Origin: Cristatella mucedo
Taxonomy: Eukaryota > Bryozoa > Phylactolaemata > Cristatellidae
Length of the DNA: 64,000 nt
Direction of reading: 5' to 3'
Assembly (NCBI GenBank): GCA_009760855.2
Contig: WPIO01000002.1
Location: forward strand, 1 to 64,000
Positions 9,656 through 21,845 of this stretch are shown piece by piece. The position numbers were made by a program, and so were the translations under genes. Every line of letters starts with the position of its first letter. Within the stretch, counting starts at the first letter, position 1. Below the pieces are notes generated by a model. It was given only the letters and a program-made list of their open reading frames with translations. It had not been told where the DNA came from and ran no database searches.

Positions 9656-10300
9656 TATCATTCCAAACTTAAGCTTATCGTAACTCCCTTGCGTACACGA
9701 CGCATATCACCTTAGTAGTGACAATAGAATACACCTTTTCTGCCATCTAAACCAAACAAAATAAGCTATGCTAGCTAGTTATTTAGTCTTTCCGTCACAG
9801 TCATAGACATTATGGTTACTTGATAGCATTCGTGACATGTATATTACTACGACGACGATACGGCAATGACGAACGTCGAAAAAGTGGCGATAATTTGCTA
9901 ATTTGCATACGTGGCTGCAGCAAGCATTCTCGTCGTTTAAACTGAGGATTGAAATGCTGCAGCTTTAATGGTCTCTGATTAAGGTATTGGCATCCCACGA
10001 AAGCCTATCAGCAAACAGCGAAGAAACTCGAAAGCTACACTTTCGGGGACAGAAATTTCCCAGGCTGGAATTTGTTGTAGCGGCTCCTGGACTGCTACAG
10101 TTCTTTGCTACAACCCGGCAGCCAACGTCGTGGGTGCTAGCTCTTGCAGATGCGCGACAGGTAATGGTTAAGCTGGCGCCTTGAAGCAAGACTAACGATT
10201 CGTAGAAGCCACTCTATGCTTGGAGGTGGCAGTTAACTAGAGTAGAGCACGTCCGCCGCCAAAAAACCCGTACGGCAGCATGTTCGGGTTCTTTGCATAG
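9656..10300. other. No recognised gene; weak dispersed repeat
   Basis: The stretch 9888-9975 resembles 24165-24245 (shared gcagcaa and gaaatgctagagct-like blocks), which suggests an unclassified dispersed repeat. A 65-codon frame at 9987-10184 has no recognised motif. Confidence 0.3.
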
Positions 10301-10395
10301 ACCTGTATATAATAATAATCATAATAAAAATGATAATACATTTGAATAACGCCCTTAGAGAACTTAAACTCTTTCTAGGCAATTTACATTTCGTC
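10300..10395 (-). mobile_element. LINE-A 3' tail only
   Basis: Reads on the minus strand as a degraded family stem-loop (cctagaaagagtttaagttc) followed by an AT-rich ATT-type tail. Less than 100 bp of the element is present, so this is an extreme 5' truncation. Confidence 0.6.
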
Positions 10396-11417
10396 CAAAG
10401 CCGTAGAGGGTCACGCGCATGCTGTAGAGAGCGTGAAGTAAAACGGACTCACCATCGCTTCATATGGCATTTTATAAGGCCAAAGCCAAAGACTATGAGA
10501 TATATTTTCCTAATGATTGTAACTCAGGAACCGCTAATAACTACGAGCAACTGCCATAATTCGGCTGATTTAGCCTACTAGCGTTGATAGCAATGATAAC
10601 ATGCCATGGGCAGCAATGTCGGCCTATAAAGAATTAGGAATGACGTTGATGCATCGCCTATCAAGGAATAAAAGTCAATAAAGGCTGTACATATAATGCC
10701 AGAGTCTGCAACGATAGAATTTAATTCGTTGCTTTTATTCGTGTTTGTTCCCCCCCCCCTCGGAGGCCTGCTGACCTCGGGTGTTTTGCGCCTACTTTCC
10801 CTAAGCGAAAGAGACACCTACAATATTTGCCAATGAGACCTCTTGGAACAAAATACCTGATACAGTCATTCTGCTACGTGCAAAAGAGCTAAACGTTGGT
10901 GTGGTCTTGCCCATCAGAAAGTGAAGTTCTTAGTAGATCAACTGTTACACCGAAAACCACTGCAGCTGCTTAATCAAAGGGAAGACGTGGCTAAATCTCT
11001 TGGATTGAAAGACCAATATATGCACCCAATAGATATCCGAGAACTAGTTATGATCTTCTAGAAGCTACTGCTATGAAGAAGAATCCGAATCCTTAAAAGA
11101 TTGAGCATGCGAGATGGACGGCCAAAAATGGTCTTCATAATTTTTACATAAAATCGGTACTCATAATGACAGTAACAATTTTGTGAATGTTTACCTCACT
11201 GCTGATTAAAAGGAAATGTCCTCACGCTCCTGGTTTCATCTAAGAGAGACTAGCCTTGCGCATAAAGGAGATTTTAAATTTACTAACCACTAATCTGCAC
11301 AAGCTTCAAATAAAAAGTCTATCAATTAAAAAAACTATTTCACTCGATTTGAGTCCCCTCAATCTCTATCCCCGGAAAACCTATTTAAAACACTGTTGTT
11401 ACCCAGGCCTCCCGCCA

Positions 11418-11449
<32 letters not shown>

Positions 11450-11480
11450 TGTCTATGCGGCCACACTTGTCGCTTGGTTC
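10396..11480. other. No recognised gene
   Basis: No supported gene. It contains a C8 run near 10751 and a pure CAG tract at 11421-11449. Confidence 0.4.
11421..11449. repeat. (CAG)n microsatellite
   Basis: Nine to ten uninterrupted CAG units lie just before a LINE-A fragment. Confidence 0.95.
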
Positions 11481-11866
11481 TGCCTTCAACTTTAACTACT
11501 AACTTAAATCTCTTGGAGATCAAGCGTTCATTTCCTATGCTCCCAAAGCCTAGAAGTCTCTACCGAGTGACATCACGTCATCGCACTCAAAAAAGAAGCT
11601 ACATATCTATACGTTCCCCACAGTCGTTGCTCCTTCCAGCGGAATTTTCCTTTGTGTTCTTTTCCGTTCTGAAAAACCAATGGATATGCTTCTTTTCCCG
11701 ACATGCGTCACAGAAACTAGAAACTCATCTATTTATTACAGCATTCAGTGGGTCCCTGTGATTCGTAATGTATGTAATGTAATGTCCTTTATGTGCTTAT
11801 GCGTGATGACACTATGCATGCTGCCACTAACCAAACTTGCATGCTGACTATGTGCATGTCCACGCA
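11480..11866 (+). mobile_element. LINE-A fragment, end of ORF2 and 3' UTR
   Basis: Diverged copy of the ORF2 end (KLETHLFITAFSGSL, about 11715-11760) followed by the family 3' UTR (tgcttatgcgtgatgacact). It stops inside the UTR, where it joins an oppositely oriented LINE-A piece at about 11867. Confidence 0.75.
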
Positions 11867-12075
11867 ACAGGAGATATGCTGGCAGAGCCAATTTTGAGCG
11901 TCAGCCGTTCCAATTTCTGAATCACACTGGGTTTGCCCATAACTAGTAAGTTAGTTTGATCATCGTTTAGTTTTACAGAATTTGCTGCCATCCATGTGCG
12001 GATGTCATCAATACATACAGCAAGTGAGTTGAGAGAATTTGAGGTGCTCGAAGGCTGGGAGGGATCAAAAAGTTT
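11867..12075 (-). mobile_element. LINE-A reverse-transcriptase fragment, inverted
   Basis: On the minus strand it encodes the RT segment downstream of the YADD box (CIDDIRTWMAANS... and LTN-LVMGKPS-like residues). It is fused tail-to-tail with the plus-strand fragment at 11480-11866. Confidence 0.75.
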
Positions 12076-12299
12076 GACACCTTGACCTTGCCTTTTCTTT
12101 TATGCGCGTCGATTTAGCCTCTCATCAGCTGCCAATTTAGTGGTATTTGCTATCAGAAACCATGCTGATGACAAAGAATGTTAACTGTCTTCAACGCTCA
12201 TTATTGACTGCGCAAGATAAAATACTTCAAAATCTGTTTATCTGCCTTGCAGACAGACATTGTTGACGTCCTGTATGACAGTCAAATAATTTTAACTAA

Positions 12300-12400
12300 A
12301 TAGTAACTATAAATATATAATAATAATGATAAAAATAAGTCTTTTGTATAGCACCCTAAGATAATTCTATCTCTGTGCAGGCGCTTTACGTGTAGCTGCA
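12300..12400 (-). mobile_element. LINE-A-related 3' tail
   Basis: On the minus strand: gcgcctgcacagagatagaa, a variant of the stem-loop, then a tail of ATT/TTA units. It belongs to a subfamily with a gcacctgaatagagatt-type loop, also seen at 16985, 23975 and 25795. Confidence 0.6.
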
Positions 12401-12654
12401 ATATAATCAGTACCCAAGGGCTAGTGTCATGCACATTATCAAGCATGCAAAAGCAAACAAAAATCATGCTTAGGAAAGAAAGCTAAGGAATATGCGAGTA
12501 ATATCATAAATATCTTTTTATTATTAGCATTAGTTAAAATAGTTATTTAACACCCAAGGAGAATCAAATATACTTCTAGTCCCACTATGCAAGGTTGAGG
12601 AAAAAGTTCGTTAGCCATGATTTTAATGATAATTTAATGAAATAATGATTTAAT

Positions 12655-12795
12655 GAATTTAATAATGATTTAATACAAACATGGTGCATTAAAGTTTTCC
12701 TTATTCTTATATAACAATATTAATGCATTTGATATAGCTCCCTCAGAGGACTTAATCTCTTCTAGGCACTTTACATTTGCTGCATAGGAAGCACG
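12655..12795 (-). mobile_element. LINE-A 3' tail
   Basis: Minus strand: gcaaatgtaaagtgcctaga followed by the loop and atatcaaatgcatt. Only the last part of the element is present. Confidence 0.65.
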
Positions 12796-14759
12796 ATCGA
12801 ATGGTTAGTGGTATCATTATTATTATTATTAAACTCCAAAACGATCGCCTTCTAGATTAAACCACGACGGTCGGTCGCACGACGATGACTCGACTCCGTC
12901 GAGGTGGCCAGCAGCGAGTAGCATCGTCAGCTGTTTCTAAGCTCTAGATAAAGTTACCAATTACGTAATGCTTACGTAACGGTGAAGAAAGGCCACTTGT
13001 TACAACAGTGATGCTCTGATCTTTTTTCGAAGCAGTTACTGCATATCGAACTGAACAGAGACAAATTAACTTACTTTCCTCTGTGTGTGTGTGTGTGTGT
13101 GTGTGTTTGCATGTTCGTAGTCTTTAAATTTGCTTCAAAGATTTTTGTATTAAACCAAAAAATATTGAAGGTAAATATTGCAGAAAAAATGCTTAAACCA
13201 GCTTCTCAAATTCTAGCCTCTCACTATTTTGGCAAAGATTATTAAGCAAGCAGCTGCAAGTTGAACTTCTGTAATTATTTTTTCATTTGCTCAGCACGCT
13301 CTAAATTTTCTATCAAGATATTGAGATCTTTCAAATTTTATTTAAAAGTCATACCGTTTGGAGCAGCATAAGTACTGTTTAAATATTCATTCTCTTTGCC
13401 CTGATAATATCATGACTGGGGGGCTTTCGCTACGTTAGCCTTAAGGATACATGTTTTTAAAATACTAAAAGAAAACTCAGTCTAACAATCAAATATTTGT
13501 TTAGTGTTTCTTTCAAGACGCAAGCGTGTTAGAACCGTTGATCGGAAGTTTTGACGATTAACCTAATATAAGGGGAAATTGTTAATGCAAACAGTGTCTG
13601 AGCATGGAGTAAACCAGAGGAAACATATCTGCAAAATGAACAATTTACCAATCTCAGCATAATATATTACTTGTAACTCAGCTTGCTAAACCTTGGTACA
13701 TCGATATACATATTTGCAGCTTGTCTAGGTGCATGCTTGTGACTTTTAAACATCTTCATTAACAGAGTAGCTCTGTACACTGTAAACAGCATAACTCACC
13801 TAATGCTTCACGGATAAACGTGAAAAATGTTTTCATTGTGACTTTAGCTTTGCTTTCATATCACTGCAACAGTTTACGTCTGATTTAGATTGTAATGGTA
13901 CGCTACTAATGTCATCAAACGTCCCGGGGCTATATTTTGTGCAAACATGGACACATATGGCTATACTTATTCAAACTAAATCGGAAAAACTACTGCAGCG
14001 AAGTGCAAGCAGAGAGTAGAGCTAAACAAGGTTAAATTTTTAAGTTGATGCGTGAAGCATTGGCCGAGTTATGAATTTAACAAGATACGAAGCTACTGTG
14101 TAAATGAAACTGCTTAAAGCGACAAGCGCACACCTCAACAAACTGCAAACGTGTACCTAATGTGTTTAGGTATATTTTGAAATAAGTTGCATATGATGCT
14201 GAGATAGATGCATGTGTTATTAGATACATTTTTGGATATGTTGCTTCTTGTCTCCTTCTGGTTGGAAATGATTCGCATAGAATCTTTTTTAAATCGTCAA
14301 CACTTCCAATTCCACTTCAAGCATGCTTTGTGTTTCGATAGGAACCCGATACTCGATTATTGGTCGCAGTTTTTCAGATTTTTCTCGACATTTACCCTTA
14401 AGAAATTGCACATATTTTCTCTTTCATTCTCGCGGATCCAGTCCATTTTGAAATTGCTAGACAATTCATAAACAGCCCAATATTGATCATAATTAGAAGG
14501 CCAATTAGGAGCCACAAAATTCATCACCATAAATAGCTAAGAATCATGCAAATAACTTATCCACGTACAATTATTTCCATCTACATTTCTTCTTGTCAGA
14601 GGGCCGAAGTTAATCTGAATCAGAGAATGCACGAAGTAGGCCTTAAAAAGAAAACAAAACTAAGTCGCCTCATCCCTCGATACTTCGCTCTAGCATTGCT
14701 CGGATAACTTGTGCTCGGTCCCTGCTTGAGTGAATAAATAGGTGTGCGATTTGGTTCTA
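12796..14759. other. AT-rich intergenic DNA
   Basis: No supported gene over nearly 2 kb. A GT microsatellite lies at 13082-13106. The only longer frame (14208-14471 plus) is AT-rich, without a motif. Confidence 0.45.
13082..13106. repeat. (GT)n microsatellite
   Basis: About twelve uninterrupted GT units. Confidence 0.95.
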
Positions 14760-15011
14760 GGACGATTCATCCACAAACTTTTAATGCTGGACGATTCATC
14801 CAGAAGACGTTTCATCCACAGAAGATTCGTCCACGAAAGATTCATCCAATGACTGTTCATGCTGACAAGAAACCCGAAACCTTGATTAAGGGTAACGTTT
14901 CAAAAAATCTCCACAGCAGTCCTTCAGAAAATCTTATTAACAAGTTAAAATATTATTCTGGATGAAATGCCCTTGGGGTGAAGCGCCCTCGGGAGGAAAA
15001 ATGAATCGTCC
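14760..15011. mobile_element. MITE-like element with GGACGATTCAT ends
   Basis: The left end ggacgattcat (14760-14770) is the inverse of the right end atgaatcgtcc (15001-15011). Inside, the motif cgattcatccag or close variants recur at about 25-bp spacing (14764-14850), on one strand. The element is about 252 bp and has no transposase. The superfamily is not clear because no obvious target-site duplication is visible. Confidence 0.6.
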
Positions 15012-15309
15012 CGACATTCGAGATTCAATCGCTGAATTGATAAGAAAGCTTCTACCATAATTTTCTACCTTGTTATAGCGTGCTTACTCAATGATTCTAC
15101 TGGCATGCCATTGCTTATTAATTAACCTTTAAGCAAATAAGGCCTGACAGATGATCGGCTCATTAAATCTACGCCCGACTACGACTCAGCTTCGTCAGCT
15201 TTTGCTGACGCTCTGAGAGTGTTTCGATGCGTACCCGATATCATTCGTATGAGCCTTCTTGGTCCGTATTCGTGGAGCTGGCAAAACATACTAAGCTGAA
15301 AGGATTCTG

Positions 15310-15402
15310 AACGTCAGCAAATGTAAAGCGCATAGAAAGAGATCTAGTTCTCTGAGGGCGCTTTATCAAGTGCATTATTATTATTATTATTATTATTGCT
15401 AT
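15310..15402 (+). mobile_element. LINE-A 3' tail only
   Basis: Begins at cagcaaatgtaaagcgcata, continues through the stem-loop (gggcgctttatcaagtgc) and ends in eight ATT units. This is an insertion of fewer than 100 bp of the element. Confidence 0.8.
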
Positions 15403-16984
15403 TATTAACGTAAATGTGGTAGCGCAAAATTAAACATTTCAGTGGAGTTAGATCTAGCTCAAAAGTATCATGCGTACTGCAGTTCTTTCCCTTTTCAACC
15501 CGGATCGGCTCCATTATGAAGATTCTAGTGCACTTTACTGTGCCCAAGGCCGAAGCCTGAAACGCCGCTTATCTTTTCACTTCTGCTTCTGCTCCTTTGT
15601 TCAGCGATTGCAGGATTGCTCCATTCTGGTCGTGGATTTTCAGCGAACTCGCCCCCTCCGACGTCAACATTTTGTAAATTCAGCAAGCCCAGCATCTTAT
15701 CTGCATCAATGCACAAGCTGCTACCTCCCAATCTATGCTATCTATGTTAACCCAGGGTGCTATCTAAGTTTCTTAGTATTATTTTTGTTATGGCTGACAG
15801 CGTAGCTTTTACTTTCTTGTATAATTTCTTTATTCTTAGTATTTACTTCGCCAGCAGGTTAGAGAGAACGAGAAGCATAGCGACTTGTACACACGTAATA
15901 GCATACTTCTTTAACGTGTCCTCCCTCGTTCGTCGCATTTATTGATCTAGCACTTCTTTGCGGAATCCATCGTCTTTCACACGGAGACCTTGGGTTACGT
16001 TTCTTTTGTTTCCTTCCGTTTTATTGTACCTGTGAATATGAGATGCCTGATATAAAAAATACTGATATCACTAAAGGTGGTTGGTTTAGACGAGAGTGTA
16101 GGGTATCTTTGGTAGAAGACTGTGTCTTTAAAATTTTGCTTTGCTTGAATTTCTAAAACCGGCCCGTGCATAGTGCCTCAAGCAAAGCTGTCTCCTAATT
16201 AGACGACGATTGCACCAACGAGTCGCAAGAGCATAATGGCCAAAGAAAATGTAGGTCAGCTGTCCCTCACCTTAAAACGGACAATTAAGCAATACTATGA
16301 TTTCGCTCGATCTGAATTTCGTTGACACGAAGACGCGGAGATAGCACGCGAGATGCTAAATCGCGAAAGGTGTGTCCTAGGGCAGTCATTACATCATGCC
16401 ATTCAATAACTGAATAAACGATACGTTTCACAGTGTCTTCAATGTAAGATGTTGCGAGCAATTGGCTCTGTTACCGGGTAAACATCTCAGAGCATAATTT
16501 AGACAAGTTTTCAATTGACATGTGTTCACACATCACTTGCAGGGTCGATGCTGTTGCAGCTAAAACCACCTACCTACATGCACACTGGTACTAGGAAGAG
16601 GAAAAAGGCAACAACTTCGTATGCCAATCTCCCACCGCGAGCGAGAGATCGTTGCAGGTCGGTACAGTCATCAGCTGCTGCTGCAGATCGAGGCTTCGAG
16701 CGCATTGCAAGCACCCCCCCCCCCCCCCCGATTGGCTACAGCACTCTTAATCTCGGCCTGGCCGGGCCACTAATAGAACCGGTCACCCTAGACAGCCGAT
16801 GCCCGTCTGCGCTTGCAAACAAGCAGACTTCGCGGACACAGAGCAAGAACGAGAGTGCAGCCAGCAGCAGTAGTGGCAAAAGCGAGCGGCTTCCACGGCT
16901 TCAACCGTCCCAGTCCGGCTAGAGACTGACGTACTCACCTCGGTGGAGAGCACCCATGTCAGCCGCCATATTAGTTAAGGCTTG
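15403..16984. other. No recognised gene; CpG-rich 135-codon frame
   Basis: A plus-strand frame at 16515-16922 encodes a low-complexity product rich in S, A, P and R, interrupted by a C16 run (16714-16729) read as prolines. It has no recognisable domain and could be chance. The rest holds nothing that I can support. Confidence 0.3.
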
Positions 16985-17065
16985 GTTAAATGAGAATAAG
17001 AATAATAAGTAAGTCTTTTTATAGCGACCTAAGAGAGATTAATCTCTATTCAGGTGCTTCACACT
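16985..17065 (-). mobile_element. LINE-A-related 3' tail
   Basis: Minus strand: gtgaagcacctgaatagaga, then the loop and an ATT-rich tail (as plus: aagaataataagtaag). Variant subfamily. Confidence 0.6.
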
Positions 17066-17714
17066 TGCCGCAGAGCTCGAGCCTACGACCTCGTCCTTAA
17101 AGGTGAGACCCGTGGGCCGAACCTTGACATAAGACTCGGCGATCGAGCCTTCAGTTCGCATGCACCGAACGTCGGGCGCTCGCTTTCGGCTTCAGTCACC
17201 AACTGCATCGGCTACGCTTAATTTAAGTCTCAGCTAAAGACGTTCTAGTTCCGCTCAGCTTCCAGTGCGCCCCAGCGAACTTATCTTTCTCAGTTCCACT
17301 GTGCTTCGCGTGCTTCCCTGAGCACGATTCAGTGCGTGCTACTAACTAGGCGTCCAACTAAACAGCAGCCGTGAGTACCTTATTACGTGCGCTAATGTAC
17401 GTATGCTTGTCCAAATGGAATATTGCACACTGGTTTGCACACTTACATATTGATAAAGGTGATCTAATACTTGGGGCTTCACTTTTATTTTTTGGTCTTA
17501 GATAACTGCCAATTTTAAGGTTGGTGTATTTGCGGCTTAGTCGTCCTATGAGGCAGAGGCCCCTGCAAAGTCTTCTAGTAGTGTTCACTAACCCAGAGGC
17601 AACACTGAACAATTGCGATGTATGCAGATATTTTTCGTGTTATAAGAGAGCAAAATTTTATTTCAGGCAGTGGGATATTGATGAATTATGAATGCCAATA
17701 TTGAAGTGCAAAAT
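17066..17714. other. No recognised gene
   Basis: It contains a weak echo of a LINE ORF2 end (plus, about 17110-17250) too degraded to assign. No supported gene. Confidence 0.35.
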
Positions 17715-17885
17715 ATGATAATTTTATTAATAATAGTGCATTTGTGTAGTTCCTTTAGATAACTCAATGCTCTCTCTACGCACTTCACACTGGCTCTCAA
17801 GAATGCCCAATCAAATGGTTAGTGAGAACATGCAAAAATGCATCATGCATGACATGGGTAAGGACCCACTAAATGCTGCGATAAA
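17715..17885 (-). mobile_element. LINE-A-related 3' end, diverged
   Basis: Minus strand: the UTR text (cactaaatgctgcg on plus is the ORF-end side), then gtgaagtgcgtagagagagc and an ATT-rich tail. A short piece of the same tail on the plus strand appears to follow at about 17885-17960. Confidence 0.5.
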
Positions 17886-17959
17886 CATTAGCATTTGCAT
17901 TTTATTTTAGATGTCATCACAAAAGAGATCCGGTTCTATGAGGGCTCCTGAAAAAGTTA

Positions 17960-18924
17960 TCTGCTGTTCCACCACTCTGGTTTGGCTTAGTGGATAAGGT
18001 GTTCAGCACACCCAGGGCCAAGGCTAAATGATTTTATCGGTGAGGTGCTTTGACGTGCTAAGCTGGACAGGAAACCTTGCTTGTCATCAACTCTTGGCTC
18101 TTACTTGTATTGCACTGAGTTGTATAGAGCCTGCATAGAGAACTAGTTCGCATAGGCTGCTATGAAAACGCCTCATTTTTATTATTATCATTATTTAGTA
18201 TCTACTATCCTTTATGAGCACATTGGCTATTCCATGGTTGCAGGTTGCAGAATCTTTCTAAGTTTATTATTCCGGCTAGTATCGCATCATTTTTTTGTAT
18301 GCATGCATACATACATAAATGGGCTAATTGTGCAAAGCACTTCTTATACAATCTGCGACGATTAACTTGCACACGCTATAAACACTGCATTAGCAGCCGG
18401 ACGCCAGTTATAGGATGCGAGGGTTAATTTTATGAAAATCGGTATTGCATGTAGGAAAATTTATTAGCTGCTGGCAACGCTGTTGAAGGGACCGCCATCC
18501 GTCTCCTGAGCCTTTAAGGCTCTCCGGCAGCGGCACGTATCCACGCTGTCTAAATAGCTCGTCAGCAGTGCATTGGCAACTGGTGATAGTTCCCAGCTTA
18601 ATTTCGCTATAACTCTCCGTTAAGGTTCTCCAGCCTCGTTACGCAGCTGCTCGCTTGACAGCCGCATCCGGCGGAGCTACGGAATGAGTCTCAATGCGCA
18701 TGACGGAAGCAGAGGCGAACCGAAAAAGAGGGTCAGAGGGTCAAAGCGTCGGTCAGCAGCGTCACTTCCATATTGTCAGACTGAGTCCCCTTACTTTCCA
18801 TTCCGCTAGAGAACCAAAGAAAATCTCGCTAGTATAGAGTACTGTTGAATAATTAGCGATGAAGAGTTTTTTGTTATATGTTACTTCATTAGGCTCCTTT
18901 CAGCTAAAAATGGTGGACGATGCG
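17960..18924. other. No recognised gene
   Basis: A tRNA-like fragment (tggcttagtggataaggtg, about 17990-18060) hints at a very old SINE head. Nothing else is supported. Confidence 0.3.
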
Positions 18925-19250
18925 TCGGCGCGTGGGTGTTTCGCTTCCACGATTCTTACGCAATGGCAACTACTCTCCTACTGCCGACTATGGCTCATAT
19001 TTTTCAGCGGTCCTGAGCTGCTACTTCCACGCCACTCACTACCTCAACTGATTTCCTGACTTTGCTATGCTTCCCACTTTCTCTTGGTTGCGTGAGATGA
19101 ATGAAGTCTGTTGGCTACCGAATGCGTACCAAAATCCGCTTAGGCTGTGATTGCGCTATACAAAACTCTCCTTCGTAACACCCACATAGTCTTTATGGCT
19201 TTTTGGAGATACAGACGGAGATACATTACACTCCATTTCTCGGCTGAGCT
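18925..19250 (+). mobile_element. LINE-B 3' fragment
   Basis: Matches the ORF2 end and UTR of the 32852-33325 copy: tcctgagctgctacttccac, ttgcgtgagatgaatgaagt and the 3' end aacacccacatagtctttat, up to ggagatacattacact. It is 5'-truncated. Confidence 0.75.
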
Positions 19251-19436
19251 GCTCCAGCTGACGCTCTAATTGTTGGACTGTCCACAGCAGCAGCGGTCAG
19301 CTGCATTGCCCTTCATCCAGGTGCTACCGCCTTCAGCTACTGGCTCGGCCAATCGATTATCGTGCCACGGCTCTAGCGACCCCTCCATCGTCGCAAGCTT
19401 CGCACTCTCTGCTAGTCTGCCGCGTGTGACGCTATA

Positions 19437-19440
<4 letters not shown>

Positions 19441-19484
<44 letters not shown>

Positions 19485-19500
19485 GTCTCTCTCTTCCTCT
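19441..19500. repeat. (CT)n microsatellite, interrupted
   Basis: TC repeats with a few T or G interruptions near the right end. Confidence 0.95.
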
Positions 19501-20659
19501 TCAACAGAGCACCTGATCAACCCTGCGGCCACTGAACAACTGCAAAGCGTCGTTCTTCTGCCTGCGTTGATGCAGCCTTCAGCTCACAGCTCGTACGTGG
19601 CTGAGAGGGCTATCATCTATTCATCACCGGTGCTTGCAAGCCCACACGCGAAGTCTCAACACACGGTCCATGGAGGTACCTTCTAAAGATTAAGCGAGTA
19701 CCGGAAGACTAGGTAATCCGAAGGCTGATGCCTCTCTAGTCCGGACTGCCTAAGACGAGGCACACCAACCTAATCGCTGAATCATTTCTTACTAAACAAC
19801 ACAGTGGTTTCATAAACTTAACAGGAACACAAGTGACGGAAATTAAACTAGAAAACGCGGCTCTCTCCTAAACTTACTAAGCAAGCCCTCTACCACTGTT
19901 CTGAAATGTATTCGGTATAGAAATGTCTCGCCTCCGTCTTGTAAGCCAGGTTCTAATAGCAGCACTGTGGGTTATCTCATTTTCTCCATTATCGCTGTTT
20001 TGTGCGTGCTTGGCCTGAATAAGCTCGCTCTCTGAATTGAAACTTGCTTTCCATCCCGTACTTCTCCCATTTAAAGCAGACACTTAAACTTCACTATCGC
20101 CCCACCGCCGCCTCGAACTCTGTAGATTAGGTATGCTTTAAAGTGTAAATGTATTTATGAACAATATTCATCGGAACAATGAGTGGCGTCATTTCAGTAA
20201 CTGACAAGTATTTCGCCATAAACCCCAAGGTCCGTACTAGGAGGAGCTAAGACACACCGGAAGTGCCACTGGAAGAGTAAGCGCATCCGGTACATATTCA
20301 AGCTATTTTCTACTCGGCAATATCGCCTGTGGGGCGACTATTTCAACACTGATCTCTGCTGCCACGACGCCGAGCGATGCATCCTAATGCTGGCCTGCAG
20401 GCTAGTCATTTGCTGGTCTACAATGGCTGATTGCTATGTTGTGTTGCAACGCTTGCTCCCAGCCATTCAGGACTTGCTATGTCGCTATGGATTATATATT
20501 AGCTTCTTTAATGCTCCGCTCCGCCACGTCGCCACATCCATCGTGCCAATCTGAATTGCTGCTGGACAAACCTTTTTTTCTAATCTCAATCAGTTCGTTC
20601 AATGCTATAAACACCAAGGCCTGTGGCTTTTCTTTCCAGAATCGTAGCGAGCAGCTTCG

Positions 20660-20675
20660 TCTCTCTCTCTCTCTC

Positions 20676-20715
<40 letters not shown>
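20660..20715. repeat. Compound (CT)n(TA)n microsatellite
   Basis: About eight CT units are followed directly by about nineteen TA units with one C interruption. Confidence 0.95.
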
Positions 20716-20727
<12 letters not shown>

Positions 20728-21084
20728 AAGTACATATATAAGTGTCTATATTTACTTTTAACTTTCCAATTAAGTAATAAGAGAACCTATCCATTTGCTG
20801 AAAGAAAAACCAACTCCTTATACCGTTTTGAATGCGTTCTGACACGTTACTAACGTTACCAACATGCCCTTGGATAGTATCACTTGAGACCCTGAACATT
20901 AGAAGAGCGTCTGCTTTAAACTGAACCGCAAATGCAATTGGCATACGTCGAAGGCTTCGGGGTCAAACACGGAGCAATAAACTGCACACTGAGCTGCAGC
21001 CCCTAGGTGGCTGACGTCACTAATTATCTCCCCTGAAACTAGGCAGTGTACCGGCTAGTTAGATGCCAAAATAACTCCCTTACA

Positions 21085-21845
21085 GCTTGGACAGCACTCA
21101 GAAATCAAAAGCCTAATCCTCCAAATGGGCCGGCCTGTGCATATCTCCCGTAGCATTTGCACGAAATCTGAGAGTCCTGTTTCAAAGTGACGTTTCACTC
21201 GATGCACTGCAGCCAAGCACCGCTGTCAAGTCAACCTATTTTCAGTTTAGCCCCATTTGAAAAAATGTGGGTATGCTTAGATAATGATGCCACGGCTTAG
21301 TAGGTCCATGCTTTTGTGACATCCCATCTAGACTTCAGGCAACTCATTCCTCGGTCATCCGGCCTAAGCAAACAGGCACTTACAGTTTGTGCAAAACCCA
21401 GCAGGGAGACATATTTGGTTGTCACAATTGCCTCATCACCTCACTTCTCGCCGACCTCCACTGACACCCGATCAGCGAGCAGCGTTTCGACTTTTAGCTT
21501 GTCGCTCACTTTTAGATTGACGTCATACTCTTCCAGTAGAATGCCTACCCGCAATGCTTTCCTACTACTTTGAGTTCGCATCGTAGTACTCGCTCTTCTG
21601 ACTCAAGTCGTTCAGCTGTTCCTCAAACTAACCTCAAATCTTTTGGAGACAGAGCATTTAAATCGTCTGCTTCCAGAGCCTGGAACTCGCTGACGATTGA
21701 CGCGGCATGAAATGCTCCGACGTAGCAATAGCAGGCTAAGCTAAAAGCTCACCCGTTCCTCACGGCATCTGCAGGGTTCTTGTGAATTTTTCTTTGTGTC
21801 CTTATGCGTGATGACACGGTGCATGTTATCACTAACCAATTGGCA
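21085..21845 (+). mobile_element. LINE-A copy, reverse-transcriptase end to 3' UTR
   Basis: Diverged copy. The RT-distal text VLFQSDVSLDA, the region matching DFRQLIPRSS and the ORF end (aaatcttttggagacagagc) can be followed in several frames. The 3' UTR is present (ttatgcgtgatgacacgg) but the stem-loop and tail are lost. Confidence 0.7.

Larger units (their letters stand above)
19251..21084. other. No recognised gene; microsatellites
   Basis: It holds a CT tract (19441-19500) and a CT/TA tract (20660-20715). Overlapping frames on both strands across 19266-19686 derive from the CT repeat and carry no recognised domain. Confidence 0.4.

Noticed and set aside
11421-11449. CAG tract as a polyglutamine exon
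   Set aside because: No surrounding coding frame or splice sites; treated as a microsatellite.
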